NCBI GenBank assembly: GCA_023409995.1
Contig: JAEYQN010000074.1
Location: forward strand, 1-18,941
DNA length: 18,941 bases
Reading direction: 5' to 3'
Source: Cyanobacteria bacterium OH_CBB_238
GTDB taxonomy: Bacteria > Cyanobacteriota > Vampirovibrionia > Gastranaerophilales > Gastranaerophilaceae
Made by a program: the position numbers and the translations under genes. Positions 8,499 to 15,886 of the stretch are shown here, one piece after another (the first letter of the stretch is position 1; each line of letters starts with the position of its first letter). The notes under the pieces were generated by a model. It saw only the letters and a program-made list of their open reading frames with translations. It made no database searches and was not told the DNA's origin.

Positions 8499-9189
8499 AC
8501 TTTACTCCTGTCTGTTGAGCGAGGGCACCAAACAGATAATTGTGATTTTTAAGATGTTTAAACCCACAATTGTTCATTTCTGTTAAAATTGCTGTTGGGC
8601 TCGGATATTCTGGCATGCTATTGACTAAATATTCATATGGTTTTTTATTTTTATGCACTAGTTGGCCAATTAGTGGGACAATTCTAAAAAAATAAATCTC
8701 AAATATTGTCTTAAGAACAGGCGTTATTTTGCCTAAGTCAAGAATAGATAATAATCCATTTTGTTTAAGTTTTCTGTGAAAAAAACAAAGTGATTCAGTG
8801 ATGTCAGGTAAGTTTCTTAGTCCAAAAGATATAAAAAGTAAGTCAATACTATTGTCTTCAAATGGTAAATTCATTATGTCTGATTCAAGAAATTCAATGT
8901 TTTTATATTTTTTGGTTTTATCTTTAGCTATTTTTAACATATTGGCTGAGAAATCTACAGCATAAATTTTCGAATTAGGATATTTTTCAGCTAGCAAAAC
9001 TGCCATATCCCCAGTACCTGTACATAAATCCACAATGATATTAGGAGAGTTAATAGAGATCTTCCGTATAGCTTCTATTTTTATCTTCTTTTGCATTCCA
9101 AATGTCATTATGTTGTTCATTTTGTCATAATCGCTTGATATATCATTGAATAAACTTAATATAGAGTTTTTATTGTTCTTATCGTACAT
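8497..9189 (-). CDS. menG: UbiE/MenG-family quinone C-methyltransferase
   Basis: A 230-residue class I SAM-dependent methyltransferase of the UbiE/COQ5/MenG family. These enzymes C-methylate demethylmenaquinone (or the ubiquinone precursor) in the last steps of quinone synthesis. The N-terminal family block appears as LFNDISSDYDKMNNIMTFGM (12-31). SAM motif I is VDLCTGTGD (53-61), and FISFGLRNLPD is the post-motif II stretch typical of the family. The C-terminal YEYLVNSMPEYPS and GALAQQTGVK correspond to the conserved YxYLxxSI and GxxAxHxGxK blocks, with QQT in place of the usual H. The menG symbol rests on family membership; no other quinone gene is in the window to fix the substrate. The ATG has no Shine-Dalgarno site and lies 6 nt downstream of a TATAAT. 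It converges on the response regulator gene. Confidence 0.82.
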   Translation of the reverse strand: MYDKNNKNSILSLFNDISSDYDKMNNIMTFGMQKKIKIEAIRKISINSPNIIVDLCTGTGDMAVLLAEKYPNSKIYAVDFSANMLKIAKDKTKKYKNIEFLESDIMNLPFEDNSIDLLFISFGLRNLPDITESLCFFHRKLKQNGLLSILDLGKITPVLKTIFEIYFFRIVPLIGQLVHKNKKPYEYLVNSMPEYPSPTAILTEMNNCGFKHLKNHNYLFGALAQQTGVK

Positions 9190-9195
9190 GCAACT

Positions 9196-9204
9196 ATTAT
9201 ACCA
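9196..9204 (-). promoter_or_regulatory. Extended -10 promoter of menG, geometry of a leaderless mRNA
   Basis: On the - strand the sequence reads TGG TATAAT, a consensus hexamer (9201-9196) with the TG of an extended -10 element. Only 6 nt separate it from the menG ATG (9189-9187), so the predicted transcription start coincides with the start codon. No convincing -35 is present, which extended -10 promoters can tolerate. Confidence 0.6.
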
Positions 9205-9298
9205 GACCCAACTTGTTTTTATATGCCGTTGGGTTTTATTTTATTGCCTAAATACTAAGTCAAATGAGTGAATTTTTTATAAAAGATTGTCTATCCTC

Positions 9299-9327
9299 TT
9301 TACAAGTTGGTGCTTTTTTATTATTAT
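9299..9327 (+). promoter_or_regulatory. Sigma-70-type promoter of tRNA-Ser
   Basis: TTTACA (9299-9304) and TATTAT (9322-9327), each matching consensus at five of six positions, are separated by exactly 17 nt. The expected start near 9334 would leave a 5' leader of about 7 nt before the tRNA, to be removed by RNase P. Confidence 0.6.
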
Positions 9328-9340
9328 TATTTTACTCCTT

Positions 9341-9428
9341 GGAGGAGTGCCAGAGCGGTTTATCGGAGCGGTCTTGAAAACCGTCGTACGTGACGAGCGT
9401 ACCGTGGGTTCGAATCCCACCTCCTCCT
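9341..9428 (+). tRNA. tRNA-Ser, anticodon TGA
   Basis: A full cloverleaf of the long-variable-arm (class II) type. Acceptor strands GGAGGAG (9341-9347) and CTCCTCC (9421-9427) pair perfectly. The D arm runs from 9350 to 9366 with GG at 9357-9358. The anticodon arm spans 9368-9384, loop CTTGAAA, anticodon TGA at 9375-9377, reading UCA and related Ser codons. The variable arm GTACG/CGTAC (9386-9390 with 9398-9402) has five pairs. The T arm GTGGG-TTCGAAT-CCCAC lies at 9404-9420. CCA is not encoded. The discriminator base at 9428 is T rather than the G usual in bacterial serine tRNAs. The D stem has an A-C mismatch at the third pair, and the anticodon stem opens with a G-T pair. Identity is firm from the arm structure and anticodon. 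Confidence 0.95.
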
Positions 9429-9485
9429 TTTTCGAGTTTTATGCCCGAATGAGAAACAGGATTTACAAAATAATAAGTTGTTTTT

Positions 9486-9518
9486 CCGAGTTGATTATGG
9501 CTCGGTTTTCTGTTTTTT
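9486..9518 (+). terminator. Probable intrinsic terminator after tRNA-Ser
   Basis: CCGAG (9486-9490) pairs with CTCGG (9501-9505) around a 10-nt loop, and a T-rich run with two interruptions (9506-9518) follows. It lies about 57 nt after the tRNA and ahead of the permease gene, so it would separate the two transcripts. The stem is short, hence the moderate confidence. Confidence 0.5.
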
Positions 9519-9577
9519 GGAAAGTTTTCACGAGTTAGAAATTTTTATTAATTAATAAGTATAGGAATGTGTATTCT

Positions 9578-10996
9578 ATGAGCAATGATTTAAGAAGAAC
9601 CTTGACTTTACAAGATTCAATTTCAATGGTGGCAGGAAACATGATCGGTTGTGGAATTTTTATGGTTTCAGCCGAAACTGCAAGAATGGTTGACTCGGCT
9701 TTTTTGCTATTATTAGTTTGGATTATTGCAGGTTTGGTTTCTCTTGTTGGGGCTTTGGCTTATGGGGAACTAGCAGCTAATATAACCGAAGAAGGTGGTC
9801 AATATATGTATCTTAAAAGGATATTCAATGACTTGACTGCATTTTCATATGGATGGACGCTATTTCTTGTTATACAAACAGGATCAATCGCAGCAATATC
9901 TTTAGCGTTTGCTAAATTTGTGGGCATTTTGCTTCCTTTTATTAGCTCTACTCAGTATTTATTCCACGTTGGACCTTTTAGCCTCTCTACAGTACAGGTA
10001 GTTGCTGTATTTGCTTGCGTAGTTTTGACTTACATAAATTCAAGAGGTGTAGAAAGTGGTGTTATAACTCAAAATATATTCACTGTTACAAAGATATTGT
10101 CTTTAGTAGCAATAGTGTTTTGTGGATTGTTTTTTGGGATTAATTGGCCAACCATTCATCAAAATTTCCCACATGGGTATGCTGCTCTTCACTTAAATGA
10201 TATACACTTAGTTGCATCGGCAACCGTTGGGGCTTTATTTGCAGCAATAACCTGGAATAATATTACGTTTATCGCTGGAGAGATCAAAGAGCCAGAAAGA
10301 AATATTCCAAGATCTATGGTTTATGGTGTAGGTCTAGTAGTAGTTCTATATTTATTAATAAATGCTGTTTATGTATACACTATTCCGTTAGATGCAATTA
10401 AACATGCGCATGAGGATATTGTTGCATCGGCTGCTATGGGGGCTATTTTTGGACAAATAGGCAAGGATATTCTTGCGGTGATCCTTATGATTTCAGCTTT
10501 TGGGTGTGCAAACGGAATGATTCTTACGGGTTCACGTGTATATTATAAAATGGCTAAAGATAGATTATTCTTTAGAAATTTGGCGGCTATCAATAGAAGA
10601 ACAAAAGTTCCTGTTAACTCTCTTTGGGCTCAATGTGTATGGATATGTTGTTTAATACTCTTCGTTGGTAACTATAGTGCCCTTCTTGATTTTGTCATAT
10701 ATATAAATCTTATATTTTACGCTATTACAACTTTTGGCATTTTCGTTTATAGAAAAAAGTTCCCAGATATGCCAAAAATATTTAGAGTTAATAATATTTT
10801 TCCTATAACCTTTATTGTTTCAATTATCTGTATTGTAGTGTCCTTGTCTTTTGATAAACCACAAACAACTTTACCAGGCTTGCTTATAACCTTGGCTGGA
10901 GTGCCTGTATATTTCTTATGGGATAGGGCTAAAAAACAAGCAATGCGTAAAAAGCTTGAACAAAAAGAAACAAACAGCTATTATGTAAATAAGTAA
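9578..10996 (+). CDS. APC-superfamily amino acid permease
   Basis: A 472-residue polytopic membrane protein with about twelve hydrophobic segments, typical of the amino acid-polyamine-organocation superfamily. These carriers move amino acids by proton symport or by exchange. Family landmarks: GNMIGCGIF (20-28) in the first, unwound membrane helix that binds the substrate backbone; ELAANITEEGGQYMYLKRIF (64-83); WNNITFIAGEIKEPERNIPRS in the middle; and a loop GSRVYYKMAKDRLF followed by VPVNSLWAQ. The general pattern resembles LAT/SteT-like exchangers, but the substrate cannot be read from sequence. I place the start at ATG 9578, which has TAGGA about 11 nt upstream; the in-frame GTG at 9569 is too close to that site. 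pilT follows after 27 nt, so the two may be co-transcribed without obvious functional connection. Confidence 0.88.
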   Translation: MSNDLRRTLTLQDSISMVAGNMIGCGIFMVSAETARMVDSAFLLLLVWIIAGLVSLVGALAYGELAANITEEGGQYMYLKRIFNDLTAFSYGWTLFLVIQTGSIAAISLAFAKFVGILLPFISSTQYLFHVGPFSLSTVQVVAVFACVVLTYINSRGVESGVITQNIFTVTKILSLVAIVFCGLFFGINWPTIHQNFPHGYAALHLNDIHLVASATVGALFAAITWNNITFIAGEIKEPERNIPRSMVYGVGLVVVLYLLINAVYVYTIPLDAIKHAHEDIVASAAMGAIFGQIGKDILAVILMISAFGCANGMILTGSRVYYKMAKDRLFFRNLAAINRRTKVPVNSLWAQCVWICCLILFVGNYSALLDFVIYINLIFYAITTFGIFVYRKKFPDMPKIFRVNNIFPITFIVSIICIVVSLSFDKPQTTLPGLLITLAGVPVYFLWDRAKKQAMRKKLEQKETNSYYVNK

Positions 10997-11023
10997 TTTA
11001 CGAGTTAGTATAGTGGAGCAAAA

Positions 11024-12100
11024 ATGTTAATAGAAGAGCTATTGGAAAACGCGGTTAATTTAGGTGCCAGTGATTTACATATTTCTAATGGTTTACCTCC
11101 TGTAGTTCGGGTTGATGGCAATCTCTTAAGAACAGACCAGCCGGCACTTAGCGCAGATGATGTTGAGTCACTTTTGTTTCCTATGTTGACCAATGAACAA
11201 AGAAGAACGCTAGAGCAAGTTTGGGAATTGGATCTGAGCTATGGTATTCATGGGCTTGGCAGATTTAGGGTTAATATATATAAAGATAAAGGTAGTTTTG
11301 CTGCTGCATTTAGAACCATTAATAGCAAAATCCCATCTTTTGATAGCTTAGGATTATCTACTATTGTTAGGAGAATTACTGAAAAGCCCAGAGGCCTGAT
11401 ACTTGTTACAGGGCCTACAGGTAGTGGTAAATCTACAACATTAGCATCCATGATCGATTATATAAATGAAAATAGATCAGAGCACATTTTAATTATTGAA
11501 GATCCAATTGAGTTTGTGCATTCATCAAAAAAGAGTGTTGTTCACCAAAGAGAATTGGGGCAGGATACCAGATCTTTTTCGAACGCATTAAGGTCAGCAT
11601 TAAGAGAAGATCCAGATATTATATTGGTGGGTGAGATGCGTGACTTAGAAACAATTTCTCTAGCCCTTACGGCAGCAGAGACAGGTCACTTAGTTATGGG
11701 TACGCTGCATACTTCATCTGCAAGCCAAACCGTAGATCGTATTATTGATGTTTTCCCTGAGGCTCAACAGCAACAAATTAGAATTCAGTTAGCAAGTTCT
11801 CTAATTGGTGTATTTTCTCAAACCTTGTTGCCAAAGCTCGAAAACGATGGCGTTACCAAAAAAGGTAGGGTAATGGCTCAAGAGGTCATGATTGTAAATT
11901 CTGCTATTTCAAACCTTATACGAGAGGGTAAAACAGCACAGCTTTATTCTGCGATTCAGACTGGTTCTCAATGGGGAATGCAGACTTTAGAAACTGCGCT
12001 AAAAGAGTTGTATATGCAGGGTAAAATTGCTCTTGAGGATGCTTTGTTGAAGTCGCAAAGACCAGATGAATTTAAAAGACTTGCGAATGTGACCAAGTAG
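11024..12100 (+). CDS. pilT: Type IV pilus retraction ATPase PilT
   Basis: PilT is a hexameric cytoplasmic ATPase that powers pilus retraction, and with it twitching motility and DNA uptake. The 358 residues cover an N-terminal PAS-like domain beginning with the diagnostic GASDLHIS (14-21) and a RecA-like ATPase core. Visible motifs are Walker A GPTGSGKS (130-137), the Asp box EDPIE (159-163), Walker B IILVGEMRD (199-207) with Glu204, and the His box GHLVMGTLHT (221-230). The C-terminal SNLIREGK resembles the AIRNLIRE motif needed for retraction and separates PilT from the PilB/GspE extension ATPases. GGAG lies 7 nt before the ATG. No other pilus genes are in the window. The stop codon is 3 nt from that of the convergent permease gene. 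Confidence 0.93.
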   Translation: MLIEELLENAVNLGASDLHISNGLPPVVRVDGNLLRTDQPALSADDVESLLFPMLTNEQRRTLEQVWELDLSYGIHGLGRFRVNIYKDKGSFAAAFRTINSKIPSFDSLGLSTIVRRITEKPRGLILVTGPTGSGKSTTLASMIDYINENRSEHILIIEDPIEFVHSSKKSVVHQRELGQDTRSFSNALRSALREDPDIILVGEMRDLETISLALTAAETGHLVMGTLHTSSASQTVDRIIDVFPEAQQQQIRIQLASSLIGVFSQTLLPKLENDGVTKKGRVMAQEVMIVNSAISNLIREGKTAQLYSAIQTGSQWGMQTLETALKELYMQGKIALEDALLKSQRPDEFKRLANVTK

Positions 12101-12103
12101 CTT

Positions 12104-12844
12104 TTAGGTAGGGTTAAAATAAAATAATAATGTCATTAATAAGTCGGCAATCAATAAGTATACAGTTGCTTTTATTGCTGCTTCTGTTGTTGAAATACCT
12201 ACGTTCTTTGCCCCACCTACGGTTTGATATCCTTGTGTGGCACAAACAATTGTTATTATTATTCCAAAAACAAATCCTTTTAGAAGGCTGATATAAATAT
12301 CTCGCGTATTTATCCATAGCCATACAGAATTCATATATCTGCTCGGATGCAATCCTATTGCGCTAAATGAAACCAACATTCCTCCGATAATTCCAAAAAG
12401 TTCAGCTAAAACAACAACCATTGGAACAGTGAAGGCTGCAGCAATAAGTCTTGGTGCAAAATAATAACCAATAGGGTTTACCTTTAATGTTTTCATTGCA
12501 TCAACTTGAGAGGTTACCTTCATATTTGCAATTTCTGCACTTATAGCAGTTCCAGCCCGTGCACTTATAGCTAAAGCAGCAAAGCCAGGTGCAATTTCTC
12601 TAATGAGTGCAACAGCTAAAAAACCACCTACGTAATTTTCCGCTCCACTCATTAGAAACTGCTTTGAGACTTGAAGAGCTATTACAACTGCTGCAATAAA
12701 AACAATTGTTAATGCTATCGGCAATGAGTCATAGCTAATCATTGCGGCTCTGCTTATAATTGAACCGAATTTTACATTTCTATCAAATATATATTTGATA
12801 GTTTCAATAAGATTTTCTATACATAATCCTAGAAAACTAATCAT
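12104..12844 (-). CDS. MlaE/YrbE-type ABC transporter permease
   Basis: A 246-residue inner-membrane permease of the MlaE (YrbE/TTG2B) family, with five or six hydrophobic segments. In didermic bacteria this family forms the membrane core of MlaFEDB-like complexes that move phospholipids or other lipids between inner and outer membranes; in plants and cyanobacteria related proteins act in lipid import. The diagnostic block lies in the middle: ALIREIAPGFAALAISARAG followed by TAISAEIANMKVTSQVDAMK, then the family string with VNPIGYYFAPRLIA. The partner ATPase (MlaF-like) and substrate-binding MCE protein (MlaD-like) are not adjacent, so they must be elsewhere if the complex exists. The ATG overlaps the ilvE end by 8 nt. 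I give no symbol because the lipid substrate and orthology are unresolved. Confidence 0.88.
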   Translation of the reverse strand: MISFLGLCIENLIETIKYIFDRNVKFGSIISRAAMISYDSLPIALTIVFIAAVVIALQVSKQFLMSGAENYVGGFLAVALIREIAPGFAALAISARAGTAISAEIANMKVTSQVDAMKTLKVNPIGYYFAPRLIAAAFTVPMVVVLAELFGIIGGMLVSFSAIGLHPSRYMNSVWLWINTRDIYISLLKGFVFGIIITIVCATQGYQTVGGAKNVGISTTEAAIKATVYLLIADLLMTLLFYFNPT

Positions 12845-13760
12845 AAATAGGCGTGCACCATTTGTTATACTTTTTAATTTTGCCTCTAACTATATCGAAA
12901 TATAGTTTTTGGATCTGTTTTGTAATAGGTCCTACTTCTCCGTCGTCTAGAGGTCTATGGTCTATACTGGAAATAGGGCTGACTTGGGCACCAGTTCCAC
13001 AGAAAAATGCTTCATCAGAAATATACAATTCAGTTCTATCGATTTCTCTCTCAATTGTTTCTATGCCAAGTTCTTCTTTTGCTATCTCTATTATAGTATT
13101 TCGAGTTACACCTATTAGAATATTATCCGTCATTTTTGTTGTTATCAATTTGCCATTTTGGACCAAGAATAAATTCATTGCTGAACCTTCTGTTACATGT
13201 CCATCTTGAGATAGTACAATTGCATCATCAAAGCCGGCTAATTTTGCATCGGTTATTATTAATGCTGTATTGGCATAGCTACCTGTTACTTTCGCTCTTG
13301 GCGGAATTGCATTATCATCATTCCTTCTCCAGTTAGAAACGCAAACATTTAAGCCCTTGTCTGTTTCAAAGTAATTTCCGAGTGGTATTGTAAACATTAG
13401 TAATGCATCGGGGTTATCAAGTAATCCAGGTCCGATTTTCACTGCATTTTTATAAATCTGTGGCCTTAAATATGCATCTGTTTTATAGTTATTTTTCTTT
13501 AATATTTCTTTTGCGATTTCGCAGAGTTCCTCAAGAGAATATTTACAGTCCATATGCATAATTTTAGCGCTTTTTAATATGCGCTCCATATGCTCCTTAA
13601 TCCTAAATGCATACATTTGGCCTTCTTCATCATTATAGTAGGCTCTTATTCCTTCAAATACCGATGTTCCGTATAAAAATGCATGATTTCTTACTGAAAC
13701 CGTAGCGTTGTCCATTTCTATATATTCGCCATCCATAAAAACTAAATCTTGTGTTGTCAA
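12837..13760 (-). CDS. ilvE: Branched-chain amino acid aminotransferase IlvE
   Basis: A 307-residue fold-type IV PLP enzyme. It interconverts valine, leucine and isoleucine with their 2-oxo acids, using glutamate/2-oxoglutarate. Landmarks: GTSVFEGIRAY (31-41), YLRPQIYKN (97-105), the PLP Schiff-base Lys157 in PPRAKVTGSYANTALI, EGSAMNLFLV (191-200) with the PLP-contacting Glu191, and the C-terminal GTGAQVSPI. The length and the YLRP and GTGAQVSPI strings favour IlvE over D-amino-acid transaminase or ADC lyase. The start is TTG at 13760, fixed by a perfect ribosome site 7 nt upstream. It leads a two-gene - strand unit with the MlaE-type permease, overlapping it by 8 nt; the pairing has no obvious metabolic logic. 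Confidence 0.93.
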   Translation of the reverse strand: MTTQDLVFMDGEYIEMDNATVSVRNHAFLYGTSVFEGIRAYYNDEEGQMYAFRIKEHMERILKSAKIMHMDCKYSLEELCEIAKEILKKNNYKTDAYLRPQIYKNAVKIGPGLLDNPDALLMFTIPLGNYFETDKGLNVCVSNWRRNDDNAIPPRAKVTGSYANTALIITDAKLAGFDDAIVLSQDGHVTEGSAMNLFLVQNGKLITTKMTDNILIGVTRNTIIEIAKEELGIETIEREIDRTELYISDEAFFCGTGAQVSPISSIDHRPLDDGEVGPITKQIQKLYFDIVRGKIKKYNKWCTPIYD

Positions 13761-13767
13761 TTTTTCG

Positions 13768-13773
13768 CCTCCT
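13768..13773 (-). promoter_or_regulatory. Shine-Dalgarno site that fixes the TTG start of ilvE
   Basis: On the - strand AGGAGG stands 7 nt before TTG (13760-13758). It is the strongest ribosome site in the window and no ATG is available in the first residues expected for this family, so the TTG start is well supported. Confidence 0.85.
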
Positions 13774-13867
13774 AATCATCTTCCATAGCTACAATATTAC
13801 CACAATTGCTAAATCAAGTAGTAGTTTATTAATATTTTTCACATAATAAAATATTTGTTTTTTTACT

Positions 13868-13890
13868 AAAAAAGCTCCATTTGGAGCTTT
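13868..13890 (-). terminator. Rho-independent terminator of the 643-residue protein gene
   Basis: Read on the - strand, AAAGCTCC and GGAGCTTT form an 8-bp stem around an AAAT loop. It starts 3 nt after the stop codon at 13894 and continues into an uninterrupted T-run formed by the stem end and flanking bases. No T-run follows on the + strand, so it is directional and separates this gene from ilvE. Confidence 0.82.
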
Positions 13891-13893
13891 GGG

Positions 13894-15825
13894 TTATGCG
13901 ATTTTATTTTCAATACTGTCAAAGACACTTCTAGGTACTTGTGATTTATTTTGTTGTTCTTGTTGTACAATTGCGTTTTGTTTTTCTAAATTTTCTTTTG
14001 CTTTTGCTTTTTTCGTGCAACTTTCGTTCCATTTTGGAATAGCAAACCCAAGTAGTGCTGGAACAAATAAGAACATTGACAAGAAGCCGAATCGACTATT
14101 CATTGCTTTGGCCTTACTTACGAATACGTTTTTCTCACCTTTGAATGCATTATAAATAACATCTTTATCTGTTTTTGTTATATTCTTTAATGCACTGATA
14201 ATGGAGTCGTTATCAAGTTTTTTGAAGTCTGGGCAATATTTTTCAAGTATTTTTTCTGTTTTATCGCTTACAGCAAATATTTTTCCAAGTTTCCCGCCTT
14301 CTTTGTTCACGAAATCACAGAATCCATTTAATCCGTCTTCAAATTCATGTATGTTGCTATATTTAGAAATTAATTGTGAACTATTCAAAACATTTACGCC
14401 CTTTGAATATCTAATATAGTCAAAAACCTTTTTAGCTACTGACTTATCAGCATATTCTGCACTTTTGCTTGTAAGCACAAAACCAGACTTTCGTTCATTT
14501 ATTCTAGATAATAAGTTACTTATGATTTTTTCGCCAAATACAAGTGTTCCAATTGATAATGCGTCCCTTCTTATTATTTCGGTTCTATCGTAATTATCTT
14601 TTGCTTTTGCTATCCTTGGAGTAAATACGCCAAGAGTCATTGTTGATAATAAAACAGCAAAAGGCATATTAAATCCATTAAATTCAATAGAGCTTGCTAT
14701 TTTAGAAAGTATGCCATTTTTATTGACAAGTTCTTTTGCAACATCCATTCTAGAGCCGAAACTTGGATTTTTTGAAGATGGAGTAGTTTCATTTTCTTGA
14801 GTTGCCACTGTGCTATCTTTGTCTAAGCCAGTAAGTCCAGGATTTCCTTTGCTTGTTTTATTATATAAATCAGGGACTATTGATAAGAATGCAACTACAG
14901 CAGCTGCCATCCCAAGATTTAATCCAAATCTTGTCGTAATCCTTTTTGCGTTAAAGTTACTTAATTTTGAAGTTAATTCATCAGCAAATTCCTTGCCGTC
15001 CGCTATTTTAAACCCAGTAGTTACATGTTTAATTGCATCTTCTCCATATTCTTTCATATGGTTTAGCATCCTATTAAACTCTATGCCTCCATCCATTCCT
15101 GCTAGTTTTGCCGATGTGAAATCATTTGTATGATTTTTAGAGTTTTCTTTTACAATTTTTAAATAGGAATTATAAAGGGCACTTTTGGCATCTTGTAAAC
15201 TGCCTTTTTCTTCTATTCCTCTTAAAGTTTTAATGAAACCTTTCTTCTGTTTGCCTTCTAATTCAACAAAGCCTTGAGCAAGTTTTTCTGCTTCATCAGC
15301 ATAATGTTTGTTCTCTGTATTAGTTGCTGTACTGAGCATGTTTTCAAATGTTTTTTGATAATATGTTTTGATTATTTCTTCTGGTTTATCAATATTTTTA
15401 TTATTTACCGAGTCTTTGAAAATTCCGCCTAGGTTATCTATTAATTTTGCAGGTGTATTTACTGTTTGTCCAACTATTTTCTTTCCCGCGACAAGTATTC
15501 CTAACGGCACAACATACATGCTGGGACCTGTAACAACTTCCCTAATTAATTCTTTGAGTGCAAAGGCAGTATTTTTTTTGCCTTCGTTTTCTTTTTTATT
15601 TCTTGATAAACCAGTTAGGGGTCTTGGTAAAATTGTTCCTAATAGGTCTTGTACTGTAAACGAAGCAGCCCAGCCTCCTCTTTCAATGGCATCCATTGTT
15701 CCTACAATTAGGGCATCTGCACCACCTTTAAAGCTTGCTGTCTTGTGTGTGCTTGTTAAATCTTGGCGCACGACCATACGGGGTTGTTCTGCATTATTTT
15801 GTGAAATTCGCATACTTACACTCAT
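13894..15825 (-). CDS. Large protein of unknown function with N-terminal SFKG motif and membrane segments
   Basis: I do not recognise a characterised family in these 643 residues. The first 35 or so are polar and end in TASFKGG (29-35). A helical, Lys/Glu-rich stretch follows (about 140-295). Hydrophobic segments strong enough to span a membrane are near 300-318, 386-402 and 580-597, with weaker ones near 103-116 and 424-440. A Thr/Ser/Asn-rich linker lies at 322-358. The last 45 residues (600-643) are charged then Gln-rich, possibly coiled coil. There is no classical N-terminal signal peptide, no nucleotide-binding motif and few Cys. From memory, proteins of gut Melainabacteria often carry a short N-terminal FKG-type motif, which is part of why I suggest that lineage. 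The start ATG 15825 has no ribosome site; ATG at residue 5 is possible. Codon use resembles its neighbours, and the gene has its own terminator. Confidence 0.85.
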   Translation of the reverse strand: MSVSMRISQNNAEQPRMVVRQDLTSTHKTASFKGGADALIVGTMDAIERGGWAASFTVQDLLGTILPRPLTGLSRNKKENEGKKNTAFALKELIREVVTGPSMYVVPLGILVAGKKIVGQTVNTPAKLIDNLGGIFKDSVNNKNIDKPEEIIKTYYQKTFENMLSTATNTENKHYADEAEKLAQGFVELEGKQKKGFIKTLRGIEEKGSLQDAKSALYNSYLKIVKENSKNHTNDFTSAKLAGMDGGIEFNRMLNHMKEYGEDAIKHVTTGFKIADGKEFADELTSKLSNFNAKRITTRFGLNLGMAAAVVAFLSIVPDLYNKTSKGNPGLTGLDKDSTVATQENETTPSSKNPSFGSRMDVAKELVNKNGILSKIASSIEFNGFNMPFAVLLSTMTLGVFTPRIAKAKDNYDRTEIIRRDALSIGTLVFGEKIISNLLSRINERKSGFVLTSKSAEYADKSVAKKVFDYIRYSKGVNVLNSSQLISKYSNIHEFEDGLNGFCDFVNKEGGKLGKIFAVSDKTEKILEKYCPDFKKLDNDSIISALKNITKTDKDVIYNAFKGEKNVFVSKAKAMNSRFGFLSMFLFVPALLGFAIPKWNESCTKKAKAKENLEKQNAIVQQEQQNKSQVPRSVFDSIENKIA

Positions 15826-15832
15826 TTTATGT

Positions 15833-15861
15833 CTTATACTATTAAATCCAAGTCAAGTCTA
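15833..15861 (-). promoter_or_regulatory. Candidate proximal promoter of the 643-residue protein gene
   Basis: On the - strand TAGACT (15861-15856, four of six -35 positions) and TATAAG (15838-15833, five of six -10 positions) are 17 nt apart. The -10 ends 7 nt before the ATG, which would give a leaderless or nearly leaderless mRNA and agrees with the missing ribosome site. Confidence 0.42.
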
Positions 15862-15886
15862 TTAATTGCTACATGAAGTTGGCAAG

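Noticed and set aside
9287..9538. Open reading frame of 83 codons on + covering the tRNA
   Set aside because: It reads straight through tRNA-Ser and its terminator, with no family similarity and no ribosome site.
9530..11008. 9-mer ACGAGTTAG repeated before the permease gene (9530) and before pilT (11000)
   Set aside because: Many 9-mer pairs are expected by chance in a window of this length, and the distances to the two start codons differ.
12114..12323. 69-codon - strand ORF inside the MlaE-type permease gene
   Set aside because: Alternative frame of a clear membrane protein gene; no independent support.
15368..15865. 165-codon + strand ORF opposite the 643-residue gene
   Set aside because: It is the antisense shadow of a well-formed - strand gene that has its own terminator; composition looks like a frame artefact. 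It does not explain the orphan terminator, since it ends 210 nt before it.
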